Below, in pieces: positions 5,775 to 6,746 of a stretch of DNA of 6,746 bases. The notes beneath the pieces are model-generated. The model did no database searches. It saw only the letters and a list, made by a program, of their open reading frames with translations, and was not told where the DNA came from. Each line of letters starts with the position of its first letter. Position 1 is the first letter of the stretch. Location: positions 1 to 6,746 of the forward strand of contig JAEZKS010000048.1 in assembly GCA_023436075.1 (NCBI GenBank). The letters are read 5' to 3'. Source of the stretch: Methanobacteriota archaeon. Lineage in GTDB: Archaea > Halobacteriota > Methanocellia > Methanocellales > Methanocellaceae. The position numbers were made by a program, and so were the translations under genes.

Positions 5775-5970
5775 GAAGAGGCTCCAGAGGTTACGAGAGG
5801 TCTCCGAGCTTCAACACAGAGGTCACAAAGGCTCCAGAGGACTCACAGAGGATTTTTTAACAAAACGGCTACTAGGACCATTTTTATTCGTTCTCTGTGC
5901 GTCCTCTGGAGCCTCTGTGGCCTCTGTGTTGGAACTCGGAGACCTCTTGCCGACCTCCGAGACCTCTAAG
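5775..5970 (+). repeat. Palindromic repeat element, copy 1
   Basis: Arms of 55 bases (5796-5850 and 5893-5947) are inverted copies matching at 50 of 55 positions; four of the five differences are transitions that could still allow G-U pairs in an RNA. Each arm contains CACAGAGG-like units starting 9, 9 and 11 bases apart. The 42-base loop includes TTAACAAAACGGCT and TTTTTATTCGT, which recur in copy 2. A further tail (GACCTCCGAGACCTCTAAG) follows the right arm. It lies between the divergently transcribed signal peptidase and peroxiredoxin-like genes. Two short open frames over it are products of the repeat and not believed. No transposase or clear target duplication was found. Confidence 0.85.
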
Positions 5971-5989
5971 TAATAAAAAACCGGGACAT

Positions 5990-5999
5990 TTTTTTAACG
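5990..5999 (+). promoter_or_regulatory. Possible promoter of the peroxiredoxin-like gene
   Basis: A T-run ending in TTTTTTTAA is centred about 26 to 28 bases before the ATG at 6022, and no ribosome site is visible, which would fit a leaderless start. AATAAAAAA at 5972-5980 is an alternative box further up. Both are only AT-rich strings, so confidence is low. Confidence 0.25.
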
Positions 6000-6021
6000 G
6001 CAGAGCCCGATTTTCTCACGT

Positions 6022-6537
6022 ATGTACAGGCTGGTCTTAAAGCATGACGTCGGGGGACAGGCGCCGGGCTTCGCCCTGAAGGACGTGGCAGGCAGAGAAG
6101 TATCGCTCGACAGCTTCCGGTCTGGCCACGCCGTCGTGCTGGTCTTTTTCACGGGCGGATTCGACCGCGATGCCACCCGCAATCTGCAGGCGTTTGCCGG
6201 GAAATACCCGATGATCCGGGATAGCGACGCCGTGGTCATCGCGGTCACCCCCGAGTTGCCAGGCAAGGTGAGCACACTGGCCGAGAACATGAGCCTGCCA
6301 TTTGCGGTCCTCAGCGATCCGGAGATGAAGGTAGTGAAGGAGTACGACGTCTATGACCCTGTCGCGAACTGGACATGGCCGGCTGCTTTCGTCATCGATA
6401 AGGACGGCATCATCCAGTATGCGTTCCGCGGGGTCAGCGCGCCCAACACGCCGCCTGTCGAATACATATGGGCGACGCTCCTGAAGATGAAGGAAGGAAA
6501 AGAAGGGAAAGCCGCCCCGGCCGCAGGCAAAGCTTAG
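6022..6537 (+). CDS. Peroxiredoxin-fold (AhpC/TSA, Bcp-like) protein without cysteine
   Basis: Thioredoxin-fold protein of the peroxiredoxin superfamily. Seen: 171 aa, with GGQAPGFALKDVAGREVSL at 11-29, the core strand HAVVLVFF at 36-43, VVIAVTPE at 71-78, LPFAVLSDPE at 92-101 and PAAFVIDKDGIIQYAFRGVS at 120-139, the normal order and length for a Bcp-like enzyme. The active-site loop, usually PxxFTxxC, reads TGGFDRDA, with Ala51 where the peroxidatic cysteine should be. The whole protein contains no cysteine, and the Arg usually before the FVID strand is not in place. It therefore cannot be a normal thiol peroxidase; it may be a scaffold, a binding protein or a decaying gene. The Lys/Ala tail (157-171) is low complexity. 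Starts at ATG 6022 with no ribosome site. It is enclosed by inverted copies of one repeat element. Confidence 0.85.
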   Translation: MYRLVLKHDVGGQAPGFALKDVAGREVSLDSFRSGHAVVLVFFTGGFDRDATRNLQAFAGKYPMIRDSDAVVIAVTPELPGKVSTLAENMSLPFAVLSDPEMKVVKEYDVYDPVANWTWPAAFVIDKDGIIQYAFRGVSAPNTPPVEYIWATLLKMKEGKEGKAAPAAGKA

Positions 6538-6746
6538 TGGAAGAGGCTTCAGAGGTTTCGAGAGAGCTCTGAGTTTCAACGACCTTAGAGGTCTCGGAGG
6601 TCGGCAAGAGGTCTCCGAGCTTCAACACAGAGGTTACAGAGGGCACGGAGGACGCACAGAGGACGAATAAAAATATGGCTCACACCGCAGCCGTTTTGTT
6701 AAAATCCTCTGTGATACCTCTGGAGCCTTTGTGACCTCTGTGTTGA
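6538..6746 (-). repeat. Palindromic repeat element, copy 2 (inverted; runs off the window)
   Basis: Read on the minus strand, 6584-6746 matches copy 1 along arms, loop and tail: the loop again has TTAACAAAACGGCT (6689-6702) and TTTTTATTCGT, while the few bases between them differ. Arms are 6607-6661 and 6706 to the edge. The preceding part, 6538-6583, starts directly after the peroxiredoxin-like stop codon and instead resembles the left end of copy 1 (5775-5815) in plus orientation, with several substitutions, so this block is a composite of two element pieces. Its far end is not in the window. Confidence 0.8.

Noticed and set aside
5752..5973. Two overlapping plus-strand frames of 66-73 codons
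   Set aside because: They translate the palindromic repeat itself; the same repeat in copy 2 does not keep either frame.

Overview
The window looks like chromosomal DNA from a methanogenic or related euryarchaeon. It carries an archaeal Orc1/Cdc6 initiator, an archaeal-type NAC protein, an archaeal-type TrmI tRNA methyltransferase and a Ser/His signal peptidase, and several promoters have a TATA box about 26 bases upstream of a probable leaderless start. Methanocella-like lineages are my best guess, from the general look of the proteins; I could not test it.

Layout. 1-605 (-): TrmI, cut by the left edge. 729-1130 (-): NAC. 1164-1879: an AT-rich gap that looks like a replication origin, with five ORB-like sites around an unwinding element. 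1880-3253 (+): orc1/cdc6, reading away from that origin. 3254-3611: AT-rich gap with a probable terminator and promoter. 3612-5039 (+): cobalamin-type radical SAM protein whose frame has no ATG, GTG or TTG at its natural N-terminus. 5043-5123: inverted repeat filling the convergent gap. 5128-5670 (-): signal peptidase I. 5775-5970: palindromic repeat element. 6022-6537 (+): peroxiredoxin-fold protein with no cysteine. 6538-6746: second, oppositely oriented copy of the palindromic element, cut by the right edge.

How it fits together. The initiator gene and its probable binding sites sit side by side, as is usual for archaeal origins, with translation/RNA-processing genes (nac, trmI) diverging on the other side. 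The right part is more accessory in character: a radical SAM enzyme of unknown substrate, a secretory-pathway protease, and a degenerate peroxiredoxin enclosed by inverted copies of a repeat family. All four repeat loci in the window (1232-1270, 5043-5123, 5775-5970, 6538-6746) share CACRRAGG-like units spaced about 9-11 bases apart and all lie between genes.

Most noteworthy: the ATC start problem of the radical SAM gene, the two-subtype ORB array, and the repeat-flanked cysteine-free peroxiredoxin. I saw no tRNA, rRNA, CRISPR array or transposase gene.
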